NCBI GenBank assembly: GCA_021769885.1
Contig: JAETSA010000012.1
Span: 1-51,646 of the forward strand
DNA length: 51,646 nt
DNA from: Bacillota bacterium
Lineage (GTDB): Bacteria; Bacillota; Clostridia; Oscillospirales; Acutalibacteraceae
Direction: 5' to 3'
Of this stretch, positions 33,058 through 41,801 are shown piece by piece. A program made the position numbers and the translations under genes. Numbering within the stretch: position 1 is the first letter of the stretch; each line of letters begins with the position of its first letter. A model generated the notes under the pieces. That model made no database searches and was not told the DNA's origin. It saw nothing but the letters and a program-made list of their open reading frames with translations.

Positions 33058-33363
33058 ATGAAATTCGCATTGATAAGCGACAGCACGGATGCGCTCATCG
33101 GGATGCGGCTTGCAGGTGTGGAGGGCGTGCGTGTTTCCACGCCCGAAGAGGCGCGGGCGGCATTCGAGAATTTTTGCGCGGACGAAGAAATCGGAATCCT
33201 GCTGATGACGGCGGGCGCGGCGGCGCTCTGCCCCGAAGCGGTCGAGGCATTAAAGGCGGGCAACCGCCCCGTGCCTGTCTGTATTCCCGATTCGGACGGC
33301 AACGGTGCGGACGGCGATACCGTTACGCAATATATCCGTGAAGCCATCGGCATAAAATTGTGA
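33058..33363 (+). CDS. ntpG: V-type ATPase subunit F
   Basis: A 101-residue alpha/beta protein of the F subunit type (NtpG in Enterococcus), which sits on the central shaft with subunit D. The start MKFALISDSTDALIGMRLAGV and the segment EIGILLMT fit the family. ATG 33058 lies 6 bp after the subunit K stop, and the stop at 33361-33363 overlaps the ribosome site of subunit E, so translation is probably coupled. Confidence 0.85.
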   Translation: MKFALISDSTDALIGMRLAGVEGVRVSTPEEARAAFENFCADEEIGILLMTAGAAALCPEAVEALKAGNRPVPVCIPDSDGNGADGDTVTQYIREAIGIKL

Positions 33364-33374
33364 GGTGCAGCGTT

Positions 33375-33968
33375 TTGGAAGAAACTGCAAAAAAGACTGC
33401 GGCGTTCCTTGCGGCAATCAAGGCGCTTTCCGAAAAGGAATGCGCCGAAATCGAAGCCGAAACCGAGTCCGTGCGCAAAACACGGCTCGAATCGATGGAA
33501 GCCGAAGCAGAACAGCATTATAAAGCCTATACGGAATATGAAGTTGCGCGCATTCTTGCCGCGGCAAACCGCAATATTTCCGAAAAGAATGCGGATGCTC
33601 GTAGAGTCCTGACACAGCTGCGCGCATCGCTTTGTGACAGTGTGTTTGACGAAGCGTGTGAAAAATTGCGCGCTTTTCGGGAAACACCGCAATATAAGGA
33701 AATGGTATGTGCAAGCGTGCGCAGTGCCGCCGAGATGCTCTCGGGCGAGGCGGCGGTGATTTCCGTCTGCAAAGCGGACGAAGTACTGGCAGATGAGCTG
33801 AAGGCGGCATACGGTGCGCCCTGCGGCGTGCAGACGGCAGACGATATTCAGCTCGGCGGCGTGCGTGTGTGCGCAGGCAATTATTTGATAGACGACACCC
33901 TGGATAAACGCCTTGCGGCGCAAAAAGTGTGGTTCCTTGAAAATTCCGGGCTTTCGGTCGAGGAGTGA
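33375..33968 (+). CDS. ntpE: V-type ATPase subunit E
   Basis: Peripheral stalk subunit E. The 197 residues have a long charged helix (1-95) that would pair with the G/H subunit and a C-terminal globular domain ending with the conserved LGGVRVCAGNYLIDDTLDKRL-type segment. The start is TTG 33375, with GAGGTG 7 nt upstream. GTG 33360, overlapping the subunit F stop, is an alternative that adds five residues. It is followed by subunit A after 6 bp. Confidence 0.88.
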   Translation: MEETAKKTAAFLAAIKALSEKECAEIEAETESVRKTRLESMEAEAEQHYKAYTEYEVARILAAANRNISEKNADARRVLTQLRASLCDSVFDEACEKLRAFRETPQYKEMVCASVRSAAEMLSGEAAVISVCKADEVLADELKAAYGAPCGVQTADDIQLGGVRVCAGNYLIDDTLDKRLAAQKVWFLENSGLSVEE

Positions 33969-33974
33969 TGAATT

Positions 33975-35729
33975 TTGTCGGAAAATAAGATATACGGCAT
34001 CAACGGTCCTGTTGTCACCATTCAAGGGGAGACGGATCTCAGTATGCTTGAAACGGTTTTTGTCGGCAACAGCCGACTGATAGGCGAAGTCATCGGGCTG
34101 AAAAAGGATCTGACCACCATTCAGGTGTATGAGGAAACCACAGGGCTTACCGTCGGCGAGCCGATCTATTCCACGGGCGCACCGATGCAGGTAACCTTGG
34201 GTCCGGGATTGCTCGGCAATATTTTTGACGGCATTCAGCGCCCCTTACCCGCCATTGAAAAGCAATTCGGCGCATTCATCGGGCGCGGCGCGCAATTCTT
34301 CGCATTAGATACAGAAAAGAAATATGATGTGACCTTGTGTGTCAAGGTTGGGGACCGTGTTTCGGGCGGCGATGTGTATGCGACCTGCCCCGAAACCTCT
34401 GCCATTACACATAAGGTGATGATTCCGCCCGACAAAAGCGGCACAATTACCGAAGTGCGCGAAAACGGGCAGTATACCGTAAACGATACGGTGGCAGTCC
34501 TCAAAACCGACGCAGGGGAAGAACTCGGGCTGACACTTGTACAGCATTGGGCGATTCGTACCCCGCGTCCGATTAAGAACCGTCTGCCCGCCACAAAGCC
34601 GCTGATTACGGGTCAGCGTGTCATTGATACCGTGTTCCCCATCGCGAAAGGCGGCGCGGCGGCGATTCCCGGCGGCTTCGGTACGGGCAAAACGATGACC
34701 CAGCATCAGCTTGCCAAATGGTGTGATGCGGATATTATCATTTACGTCGGCTGCGGGGAGCGCGGCAACGAAATGACGCAGGTCTTGCAGGAATTTTCCG
34801 AGCTTGTTGACCCGCGCACAGGTAAGCCCCTTTTGGAGCGCACCGTGCTGATTGCCAATACTTCCAATATGCCCGTGGCGGCGCGTGAAGCGTCGATTTA
34901 TACAGGCATTACCCTGGCGGAATACTACCGCGATATGGGCTACCATACCGCTTTAATGGCGGACTCCACCTCGCGTTGGGCAGAGGCTCTGCGTGAAATC
35001 TCGGGACGCCTCGAGGAAATGCCCGCAGACGAGGGCTTCCCCGCCTATCTGCCCTCGCGCTTGTCCGAATTTTATGAGCGTTCGGGCTATGTGGAAAATC
35101 TCAACGGCACGGACGGCTCTGTTACCTTAATCGGTGCGGTTTCGCCGCAGGGGTCGGATTTCTCCGAGCCCGTCACCCAAAACACGAAGCGGTTTACCCG
35201 TTGCTTCTGGGCACTCGACAAATCCTTGGCGTACGCGCGTCATTACCCGGCAATCAACTGGAATCTTTCCTACAGCGAATACATCGGCGATTTGTCGAAT
35301 TGGTACAGAGATTCGGTTTCGCCCGATTTTATGAAATACCGCGACGAATTGTGCGCACTGCTTTCCGAGGAAAATTCCTTAATGGAAATTGTCAAGCTGA
35401 TTGGCGCGGACGTTCTGCCCGACGATCAAAAGCTGATTATCGAAATCGCGCGCGTGATTCGCGTTGGCTTCTTACAGCAGAACGCCTTCCACGCGGACGA
35501 TACCTTTGTCCCGCTCGAAAAGCAGTTTAAAATGATGCACGTGATTCTGCATTTGTATCACCGTTCCAAAGAGGTGATTGCGCGGCAGATTCCGATTTCG
35601 AAACTGCTCGCAACAGGACTGTTCGATAAGCTGATTAAAATGAAATACGATGTGCCGAATAACAATTTGGACATTTTGGATGCAGATTTGCAGGAAATTG
35701 ATACCGTTATGGACGGCATTTTACGCTGA
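33975..35729 (+). CDS. ntpA: V-type ATPase catalytic subunit A
   Basis: The catalytic subunit that binds and hydrolyses (or makes) ATP. The 584 residues are full length, with the P-loop GGFGTGKT at 233-240 and the family-typical insertion (about 110-190) that separates subunit A from F-type beta. The catalytic glutamate region GCGERGNEM follows at about 256-264. The start is TTG 33975 with GAGGAGTGA 7 nt before it. It forms the A3B3 head with the next gene. Confidence 0.97.
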   Translation: MSENKIYGINGPVVTIQGETDLSMLETVFVGNSRLIGEVIGLKKDLTTIQVYEETTGLTVGEPIYSTGAPMQVTLGPGLLGNIFDGIQRPLPAIEKQFGAFIGRGAQFFALDTEKKYDVTLCVKVGDRVSGGDVYATCPETSAITHKVMIPPDKSGTITEVRENGQYTVNDTVAVLKTDAGEELGLTLVQHWAIRTPRPIKNRLPATKPLITGQRVIDTVFPIAKGGAAAIPGGFGTGKTMTQHQLAKWCDADIIIYVGCGERGNEMTQVLQEFSELVDPRTGKPLLERTVLIANTSNMPVAAREASIYTGITLAEYYRDMGYHTALMADSTSRWAEALREISGRLEEMPADEGFPAYLPSRLSEFYERSGYVENLNGTDGSVTLIGAVSPQGSDFSEPVTQNTKRFTRCFWALDKSLAYARHYPAINWNLSYSEYIGDLSNWYRDSVSPDFMKYRDELCALLSEENSLMEIVKLIGADVLPDDQKLIIEIARVIRVGFLQQNAFHADDTFVPLEKQFKMMHVILHLYHRSKEVIARQIPISKLLATGLFDKLIKMKYDVPNNNLDILDADLQEIDTVMDGILR

Positions 35730-35744
35730 GGAGGTGCACAGAAT

Positions 35745-37127
35745 ATGATGATGAAGCATTTAAAGCTGAACGGCGTAAACGGCTCTTTGGCGACGCTCGG
35801 CGGCGTAAAGGAAGCGGCGGCGGAAGAAATCGTGGAGATGCACCTTGCAGACGGTACCTCCCGCACCGGCAGAGTTGTGAAAATCGACGGCGATGAGGTC
35901 AGCGTACAGGTGTTTGAGGGTACACGCGGAATGTCGATGGCGAATACCGAAACCGTATTCACAGGCAGACCGATGGAAATTGCGCTTTCCCCCGAAATTT
36001 TAGGACGTGTATTCGACGGGCTCGGGCGTCCGATTGACGGCTTGGGCGATGTCTACCCTGTAGAAAAGCGCGACGTCAACGGCGCACCCATCAATCCCGT
36101 TTCGCGCGAATATCCGCGGAACTTTATTCAAACGGGTATTTCCTCTATTGATGCGCTTGCCACCCTGATTCGCGGGCAAAAGCTGCCGATTTTTTCGGGA
36201 TCGGGTATGAAGCACAACGAATTGGCAGTGCAGATTGTGCGCCAGTCCTCCATTTCGGACGGTGACGATTTCGCGATTGTGTTTGCCGCAATGGGCGTGA
36301 AAAACGACGTGGCGCATTATTTCCGCAGCTCGTTTGAGGAAGCCAACGTTATGGATCGCGTGGTGATGCTTTTAAACCTCGCCAACGACCCGATTGTAGA
36401 GCGTTTGATGACCCCGAACTGTGCGCTGACGATTGCAGAATATTTGGCATTCACCCTGCACAAGCACGTTTTGGTCGTGATGACGGATATGACGTCCTAT
36501 GCCGAAGCCCTGCGTGAATTTTCGGGCTCCAAGGGCGAAATCCCCGGCAGAAAGGGCTTCCCCGGGTATTTGTACTCCAATCTTGCGGCGCTGTATGAGC
36601 GCGCGGGAATGCTTTCGGGCGTGGAGGGGTCTGTGACGCAGATTCCGATTCTGACGATGCCCAATGACGACATTACTCACCCCATTCCCGACTTGACGGG
36701 TTACATTACCGAGGGACAGATTGTTTTGGACCGCGACCTCGACTACAAGGGTATTTACCCGCCCGTAAGCGTCCTGCCGTCGCTGTCCCGTTTGATGAAG
36801 GACGGCATCGGCGCAGGCTATACGCGTGACGACCACTCGGCACTGGCAAATCAGTTGCTTGCCACCTACGCAAAGGTGCAGGATGCAAAAGCACTCGCAT
36901 CGGTTATCGGTGAGGATGAGCTGTCGGCGGAGGATAAGCTGTTAATGGCGTTCGGACGCGAGTTCGAAACGAAATTCCTGAACCAAAGCTTTACGGAGAA
37001 TCGCAGTATTGAAGAAACGCTCGACCTCGGCTGGAAGCTGCTTTCTATGCTTCCGCGCAATATGCTCGACCGCGTGGATGACGCGATTTTGGATGCGCAT
37101 TATGTCGGCGGTGCAAACGCGCAGTAA
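35745..37127 (+). CDS. ntpB: V-type ATPase subunit B
   Basis: The non-catalytic head subunit. The 460 residues match NtpB, with no P-loop lysine at the nucleotide site ([12 protein letters not shown], about 150-161) as expected. [14 protein letters not shown] and [15 protein letters not shown] are conserved family segments. Three consecutive ATG codons (35745, 35748, 35751) follow GGAGGTG; the first has a 9-nt spacing and is used. It is followed by subunit D. Confidence 0.96.
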   Translation: MMMKHLKLNGVNGSLATLGGVKEAAAEEIVEMHLADGTSRTGRVVKIDGDEVSVQVFEGTRGMSMANTETVFTGRPMEIALSPEILGRVFDGLGRPIDGLGDVYPVEKRDVNGAPINPVSREYPRNFIQTGISSIDALATLIRGQKLPIFSGSGMKHNELAVQIVRQSSISDGDDFAIVFAAMGVKNDVAHYFRSSFEEANVMDRVVMLLNLANDPIVERLMTPNCALTIAEYLAFTLHKHVLVVMTDMTSYAEALREFSGSKGEIPGRKGFPGYLYSNLAALYERAGMLSGVEGSVTQIPILTMPNDDITHPIPDLTGYITEGQIVLDRDLDYKGIYPPVSVLPSLSRLMKDGIGAGYTRDDHSALANQLLATYAKVQDAKALASVIGEDELSAEDKLLMAFGREFETKFLNQSFTENRSIEETLDLGWKLLSMLPRNMLDRVDDAILDAHYVGGANAQ

Positions 37128-37165
37128 AGTGATATAAAATAACGGTATCAAAGAGGTGAAAACGG

Positions 37166-37789
37166 ATGGCGCAGGTGTTTCCCACCAAGGCAAATTTAAT
37201 GGCGACGCAAAAGTCGCTGGATCTCGCGAAGCTCGGCTATGAGCTGATGGACAGAAAACGGAATATTTTGGTGCGTGAAATGATGCAGCTGGCGGACGAA
37301 GCGAAAGAAGTGGAAAGCCGCATCGGCGAAGCGTATGCGGAAGCCTATAGCTATCTGCGGCTTGCCAATATCACCCTCGGTGTCTGCGGCAATTATGCCC
37401 GCGCCGTGCCTGTGGAGACGGGCTTGACGCTCGATTATAAGAGCGTTATGGGCGTGGAGCTTCCAATGCTCTCACTGGAGGATGCCGCACCGAGTCCCTA
37501 TTACGGTTTTCACAATACCAATTCTTATTTGGACGAGGCGTATATCCGCTTTAACGAGGTCAAGGCATTGACCGTGCGCCTTGCCGAGGTGCAGACCTCG
37601 GTGTTCCGATTGGCGGACGCGGTAAAAAAGACGCAGAAACGCGCCAATGCGCTACATAATATTATGATTCCGCAGTTCACCGCAACGGTCAAATTCATCA
37701 CCGAAGCCCTCGACGAAAAAGAACGCGAGGATTTCACCCGCCTAAAGGTCGTCAAAAGCCAAAAGGAAAAACAGGAACAAGAACAATAA
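37166..37789 (+). CDS. ntpD: V-type ATPase subunit D
   Basis: Subunit D is the central rotor shaft. The 207 residues start MAQVFPTKANLMATQKSLDLAKLGYELMDRKRNIL, a strong family signature, and form two long helices in a coiled coil. The C-terminus is lysine- and glutamate-rich. AGAGGTG precedes ATG. It is the last gene of the operon, and a strong terminator follows by a few bases. Confidence 0.95.
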   Translation: MAQVFPTKANLMATQKSLDLAKLGYELMDRKRNILVREMMQLADEAKEVESRIGEAYAEAYSYLRLANITLGVCGNYARAVPVETGLTLDYKSVMGVELPMLSLEDAAPSPYYGFHNTNSYLDEAYIRFNEVKALTVRLAEVQTSVFRLADAVKKTQKRANALHNIMIPQFTATVKFITEALDEKEREDFTRLKVVKSQKEKQEQEQ

Positions 37790-37792
37790 GTA

Positions 37793-37826
37793 ACGCCCGC
37801 ACAGGTTTTGCTGTGCGGGCGTTTTG
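37793..37826 (+). terminator. Terminator of the V-type ATPase operon
   Basis: A 12-bp stem ACGCCCGCACAG/CTGTGCGGGCGT with a GTTTTG loop, then TTTTG. Confidence 0.95.
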
Positions 37827-37849
37827 TATGTGTTTTGATGTATGTTACA

Positions 37850-38350
37850 CGTAGGGGTGTAGGGGAGGGCGTAGGGGCGAACTGTGTTCGCCCGCGAAAT
37901 CCGCGCAACCCAACGGTGAACCGCAACCTCTGTAGGGGCGATTCACGAATCGCCCGCAAAACGGTCGAATTTTTGCAGGAAGCTAATAATGATGTACAAC
38001 CCCGTAGGGGTCGCTGCCCTCAGCGACCCGAGCACGGTCGAATTTCGCACAAACCCAACGGCAAATCGCAACCCGTAGGGGGCGACGACTCGGCGCCCCG
38101 AGCACGGTTGGATTTCTCACAAACCAAACGGTGAACCACAACCCGTAGGGGCGGGTTTCCACGCCCGCCCGAGCACGGTTGAATTTTCGCACAAACCCAA
38201 CGGTGATGCGCAATCTCGTAGGGGCGTGCATTGCGCGCCCGCCGAAATCCGCACGAACAAAAACGGCGCGAGCAAGGTCTCGCCTGCCGGCTCGGTTGCG
38301 CTTCTGCATACTTTCGTATGCAGAGGTCTCCACCGGAGACCCGCACCCCC
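37850..38350. repeat. Hairpin repeat cluster 5
   Basis: Modules include GGGCGAAC/GTTCGCCC, GGCGATTC/GAATCGCC, GGGTCGCTG/CAGCGACCC, GGGGGCG/CGCCCC, GGGCGGG/CCCGCCC and GGGGCGTGC/GCGCGCCC. They are separated by linkers with GAGCACGGTTGGATTT and CAAACCCAACGG. It ends with a copy of the second repeat family (38278-38350) that has hairpins CTGCATAC/GTATGCAG and GTCTCC/GGAGAC. No gene is seen. Confidence 0.85.
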
Positions 38351-38402
38351 GCCCTACCACGCTCAGAATGACAAGCTTATGTAAATCTTCGCGCAACCCC
38401 AC

Positions 38403-38720
38403 TCACATCAGCGTCCCAATCCATTCCGCCACAAAAACCGCGGCACACGCACACAAGGCAACCGTGACTAAGCCCTTCTCGAAAAATGCCAGCAGAAGCG
38501 CAACCGCCACGCCGACAAGCGCGGATACAATCCCGCCGCCCGTCGAGGAGAACACCGCAGGAAACGTCATGGCGGCAAGCACGGCGTAGGGGATATAATA
38601 CAAAAAGGACTGCACAAATTTGTTTTCAATCTTTTTGCGAAAAATCACCAACGGGAGCATCCGCACAAGATAGGTCACGCCCGCCATCACCGCGAGCTGT
38701 AAAAGCCAATACTTTGTCAT
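38403..38720 (-). CDS. azlD: Branched-chain amino acid exporter subunit AzlD
   Basis: The small subunit of the AzlCD exporter for branched-chain amino acids. The 105 residues hold about four membrane helices, with MTKYWLLQLAVMAGVTYLVRMLPLVIFRKK near the start, as in the family. ATG 38720 follows AGGAGG. An upstream in-frame start at 38789 lies inside azlC and is rejected. The ATG overlaps the azlC stop (ATGA), so the two are translated together. It is the last gene of the pair; a repeat cluster follows and no clear terminator is seen. Confidence 0.9.
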   Translation of the reverse strand: MTKYWLLQLAVMAGVTYLVRMLPLVIFRKKIENKFVQSFLYYIPYAVLAAMTFPAVFSSTGGGIVSALVGVAVALLLAFFEKGLVTVALCACAAVFVAEWIGTLM

Positions 38721-39451
38721 TCCGCCGCCTCCTGTATAGCCTCGACAGGCTTCAAAACAGCGCCGATTGCCGCCGCGACAACCGCGCAAATAATAATGAC
38801 AAAGCCCGAAGATACGCGGTTCAACACAGGCACATAATGGAAAATACAGCTAAGCCCTGCCGCAACAGCAACAACCGCCGCAACGGCTTTGGATTTCTTC
38901 ATCGGCGGAATGAAAATGGCAAGGAACATCCCGTAAATGGCAATGCCCAACGCCGAACGGACGGCTTCGGGCAATACGGCACTTGCCGCCGCGCCGAGAA
39001 ATGTGCCGAGTGCCCAGCCGATATAGGGCATCAAAATCAGCCCGAACATATACTTTTTGCCGACCTCTTTCTTTTGCCCTGTGGCAACGGCGAAAATCTC
39101 ATCTGTGTTGCCGAAAGCAATGAGCAATCGGTCGAGCAGTGTGATGCTTTTATGCAGCTTTTGCGACAGTGAAACGGACATCAGCGCATAGCGCAGATTG
39201 ATGACCAACTGCGTCAGTGCCATTTCAAAAAATCCGCCGCCACCGAGTATCAGGGACAGCCCTGCGAATTGCCCCGCCGAGGTCAGATTCGTCATCGAAA
39301 TCGCGACCGCCAACGATACAGGCAGTCCGCCCGCCACCGCCATCATCCCGAATGTAAACGAAACCGACAAATATCCCAGCGCAATCGGAATCCCGTCCCG
39401 CACGCCTTTTTGAAGGCTGTTTATATATGTTGTAGATGCTTCTGTTTGCAA
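38717..39451 (-). CDS. azlC: Branched-chain amino acid exporter subunit AzlC
   Basis: The large subunit of the AzlCD exporter. The 244 residues have about six to seven membrane helices. The start region (GVRDGIPIALGYLSVSFTFGMMA) and NLRYALMSVSLS are typical of AzlC. The start is TTG 39451 with AAGGGAG about 10 nt upstream. It is co-transcribed with azlD from a near-perfect promoter. A 12-bp palindrome lies at the expected transcription start and may be an operator. Confidence 0.93.
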   Translation of the reverse strand: MQTEASTTYINSLQKGVRDGIPIALGYLSVSFTFGMMAVAGGLPVSLAVAISMTNLTSAGQFAGLSLILGGGGFFEMALTQLVINLRYALMSVSLSQKLHKSITLLDRLLIAFGNTDEIFAVATGQKKEVGKKYMFGLILMPYIGWALGTFLGAAASAVLPEAVRSALGIAIYGMFLAIFIPPMKKSKAVAAVVAVAAGLSCIFHYVPVLNRVSSGFVIIICAVVAAAIGAVLKPVEAIQEAAE

Positions 39452-39472
39452 AACCGCGTAGCTCCCTTCGTT

Positions 39473-39520
39473 TTAGCCGGCTAACCACACAATTATAGAC
39501 GCATTTCAAGGGCTTGTCAA
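39473..39520 (-). promoter_or_regulatory. azlCD promoter with start-site palindrome
   Basis: Minus strand TTGACA (39515-39520), 17-bp spacer, TATAAT (39492-39497): a full consensus match. TTAGCCGGCTAA, a perfect 12-bp palindrome, lies at 39473-39484, about +1 to +12, where a bound repressor would block a strong promoter. Confidence 0.85.
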
Positions 39521-39619
39521 TGACGGCGCAGGGATATATTTTTCTGTAAAACCTCTTTTTTTGCGGACGAAAATATGGTAAAGTTATTTTATAAAGATAG
39601 ACAGGGGAGCAAGGTCAAA

Positions 39620-40828
39620 ATGTCTGTAAAAATTGCAGAAAGCATTACAATTTCCGGGATTCCTTTAAAAAACAGATTGATTCGTTCCGCCACGCACGAC
39701 GGCTTGGCGGATGAAAACGGCGCACCGACCGAAAAACTGATTCGGCGCTATGCGTATCTTGCCGAAAATCAGGTCGGACTGATTATTACAGGGTATGCAG
39801 GCGTCAGCGCGAACGGAATGTCGCCCTATCCTGCGATGCTGAAAATTCATAACGATGAGAACTTAACGCAGTTTTGCGCATTAACGCAAGCGGTGCATGC
39901 GCACGGCACGCCAGTTGTTTTACAGCTGGCGCACTGCGGCAGACAAACCTCCTCAAAGGGAATCGGGGCACAAAAGGTTGCGCCGACGGCGAAACGGCAT
40001 TTGTTTTATCCCGACAAGGCAAAAGCACTGTCCGAAAAAGAGATTTGGCAGATTGTCGACGATTTTGTGCAGGCAGCTGCCCGCGCCGAAAAATGCGGGT
40101 TTGACGGCGTTCAACTGCACGCGGGGCACGGATATCTGCTGCACGACTTTTTGTCGCCGTACGGAAATAAGCGGCAGGATAGGTGGGGCGGCACTGTAGA
40201 AAACCGATGCCGAATCCTCATAGAAATTATAAAAGGCATTCACGCCGAAACAAAATTGCCCGTCTGGATCAAACTCAGCGCAGAGGATAACCGCAAAAAC
40301 GGGATGCGCATAGGGGATGCGGTCGAAATCGTGAAAATCTTAGAAGCAAACGGGCTGGATGCGGTCGAGGTCTCCTGCGGCACGGTAGAGGACGGGATGA
40401 ACACTATGCGCAGTGCGCAAATGCCGATGGACGCGGTGTTTGCCTATCGCGAGCCGTGCGCGTCGTTTCCGAAGCATTTCAAGGCGTTCGCATTAAAGTG
40501 CGCGCAGGCAGTCAATCCGTTGCTGAAACAGCCTGCGCCGCTGGAAAACTTCAATGTGGAAAATGCCGCAAAAATCAAAGCGGCGGTGTCGATTCCCGTT
40601 GTGGTGGTCGGCGGTATCCATAAAACAGCCGATATGGAACAGATTTTGGCAAGCGGCAAAGCGGATGCTGTTTCGATGTGCCGACCGTTTATCTGTGAGC
40701 CGAATTTGGCACGAAAGCTTTTAGACGGCAGTCAAACCGAGGCAAAGTGCCTGATGTGCAATTTCTGCGGACTGGTTATCGAAAAAGGCGAAACCAAGTG
40801 CCTGTACGGAAAGGTAAAGAAATCTTAA
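39620..40828 (+). CDS. NADH:flavin oxidoreductase, Old Yellow Enzyme family
   Basis: An FMN-binding ene-reductase-like protein. The 402 residues form a single TIM barrel. HAGHGYLLHDFLSPYGNKRQDRWGG (about residues 169-193) is the family signature, with the active-site His pair region. The C-terminal part GLDAVEVSCGT and VVVVGGIHK bind the FMN phosphate. A cysteine group (CLMCNFCG) lies close to the C-terminus. No second FAD/NADH domain is fused, so it is not a dienoyl-CoA reductase of the large type. ATG 39620 has GGGGAG and AAGGTC before it. The substrate is unknown. It stands alone next to the phage insertion site. Confidence 0.88.
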   Translation: MSVKIAESITISGIPLKNRLIRSATHDGLADENGAPTEKLIRRYAYLAENQVGLIITGYAGVSANGMSPYPAMLKIHNDENLTQFCALTQAVHAHGTPVVLQLAHCGRQTSSKGIGAQKVAPTAKRHLFYPDKAKALSEKEIWQIVDDFVQAAARAEKCGFDGVQLHAGHGYLLHDFLSPYGNKRQDRWGGTVENRCRILIEIIKGIHAETKLPVWIKLSAEDNRKNGMRIGDAVEIVKILEANGLDAVEVSCGTVEDGMNTMRSAQMPMDAVFAYREPCASFPKHFKAFALKCAQAVNPLLKQPAPLENFNVENAAKIKAAVSIPVVVVGGIHKTADMEQILASGKADAVSMCRPFICEPNLARKLLDGSQTEAKCLMCNFCGLVIEKGETKCLYGKVKKS

Positions 40829-40887
40829 AAGCAATGCTTTGCATCGCTACCAATAACGTCTGCAACAAAACCCAATCTTCAACAATT

Positions 40888-40990
40888 CAATTATTCATTA
40901 TTCATTAGCGAAGCGATTTCATTATTTATTCTTCATTACGAAAATCCGACTGAACGAATAATGAATATTGCATAATGAAAAATGAAGAAT
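40888..40990. repeat. ATTATTCATT-type inverted repeats
   Basis: TTATTCATTATTCATTAGCG, then GCGATTTCATTATTTATTC, and an inverted partner GAATAATGAATATTGCATAA form an AT-rich block next to the tRNA fragment. Such ATTCATTA repeats are common in clostridial genomes. No gene is seen in 40829-41033. Confidence 0.6.
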
Positions 40991-40998
40991 ACAAAACA

Positions 40999-41030
40999 AA
41001 AATCCGCCCTCTTACGAGAACGGATTTTCG
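40999..41030 (-). terminator. tRNA-Lys terminator (chromosomal side)
   Basis: On the minus strand, AAAATCCG...CGGATTTT stem with TTTTTGTTTT after it. It directly follows the tRNA 3' end and remained on the host side. Confidence 0.75.
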
Positions 41031-41033
41031 TTT

Positions 41034-41083
41034 TGGTGAGCCATCGGAGATTCGAACTCCGGACACCTTGATTAAAAGTCAAA
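41034..41083 (-). other. attachment-site copy: 3' part of tRNA-Lys(UUU)
   Basis: On the minus strand: TTGACTTTTAATCAAGG (anticodon stem-loop with TTT), then GTGTCC, the T-arm GGAGTTCGAATCTCC and GATGGCTCACCA. The 5' half of the tRNA is missing; sequence beyond 41083 is AT-rich phage DNA. This is the duplicated 3' end of a tRNA-Lys used as an integration site. The whole tRNA should be at the other end, beyond the window. Confidence 0.88.
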
Positions 41084-41177
41084 TTAAAATGCTTATATAT
41101 AAGAAATTCACTTGAATATACGACTTTGATTACGACCTTAATATAGAAAACATAACTGCCCCGAAGTATGGAACATC

Positions 41178-41801
41178 TCATTCCATACTTCTCTGTTTTG
41201 CACCGCCCAAGAACGCGGCACGTGCGTTCGAGGTGCGCAAAGCCATTTGTACATAATCGGCGATATTGACGCGCCGTCCGTCGCGGTACTCAATGCAGTT
41301 AATACCTTGACGTGCAAAATCCTCTACGGCAAGTTCGATTGCTTTCGGCACAGTGACAGAACCCGTTTGCAAAGCCATATCCGCGCGCTGAATGGTTTGA
41401 CGGTATACATCATCCATCATACGCAGGGCGGCTTTTTCCACGGTGGTTTCCTTGCCTTGCATTTCATCTATCAGACTTTCAAGCTTTTCATCGAACAACT
41501 CAAAAAAGCTGTCGTCCGTGGCTTCGCCGAGTTCGTCCGCTTCGCGGGTTTGTCCCTCGGCAAACTGCTCTTCCAACAGCTTACGGGTTTCTTTTGAGAT
41601 TGTGTCGCGGTACTCACGCAGAATAGATTCATTTTCTTTGCGGAAGCGTTCTAACGCCCTGATTTTCTCTGCTTGCCACGCTGTCCAGTCAAAGCCGAGG
41701 TCTTGTTCCCAAGCCTTGTGGGTGGAAAGATTGCGCTTTAACGAAGCAATCAGCCGCAGCTCCAATTCCTCAAACAGCGACGCAAGCTCTTTTTCGGTCA
41801 A
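41178..41801 (-). pseudogene. Phage minor capsid protein, C-terminally truncated
   Basis: The 207 residues match the N-terminal part of phage minor head proteins of the min_cap2 type: a helical charged start (MTEKELASLFEELELRL) and the segment DYVQMALRTSNARAAFLGGAKQRSME, after which full-length relatives go on (usually WG...) for another 100-200 residues with a metal-binding or mADP-like part. Here a stop follows at once, inside an 11-bp inverted repeat (41163-41191), and the tRNA fragment begins 95 bp later. It overlaps the portal gene by 4 bp (ATGA). The truncation probably makes the head incomplete. Confidence 0.7.

Noticed and set aside
32652-34025. 457-residue minus-strand frame across ntpK-ntpE
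   Set aside because: It is antisense to several confident V-ATPase genes and is a by-product of their codon use.
37866-38225. Regularly spaced repeats taken as a CRISPR array
   Set aside because: Repeat units change in sequence, spacers are also repeats, spacing is irregular, and no cas gene is in the window.
41084-41177. 5' half of a tRNA joined to the tRNA-Lys fragment
   Set aside because: The sequence beyond 41083 is AT-rich and has no acceptor or D-arm partner, so it is not a tRNA with an intron.
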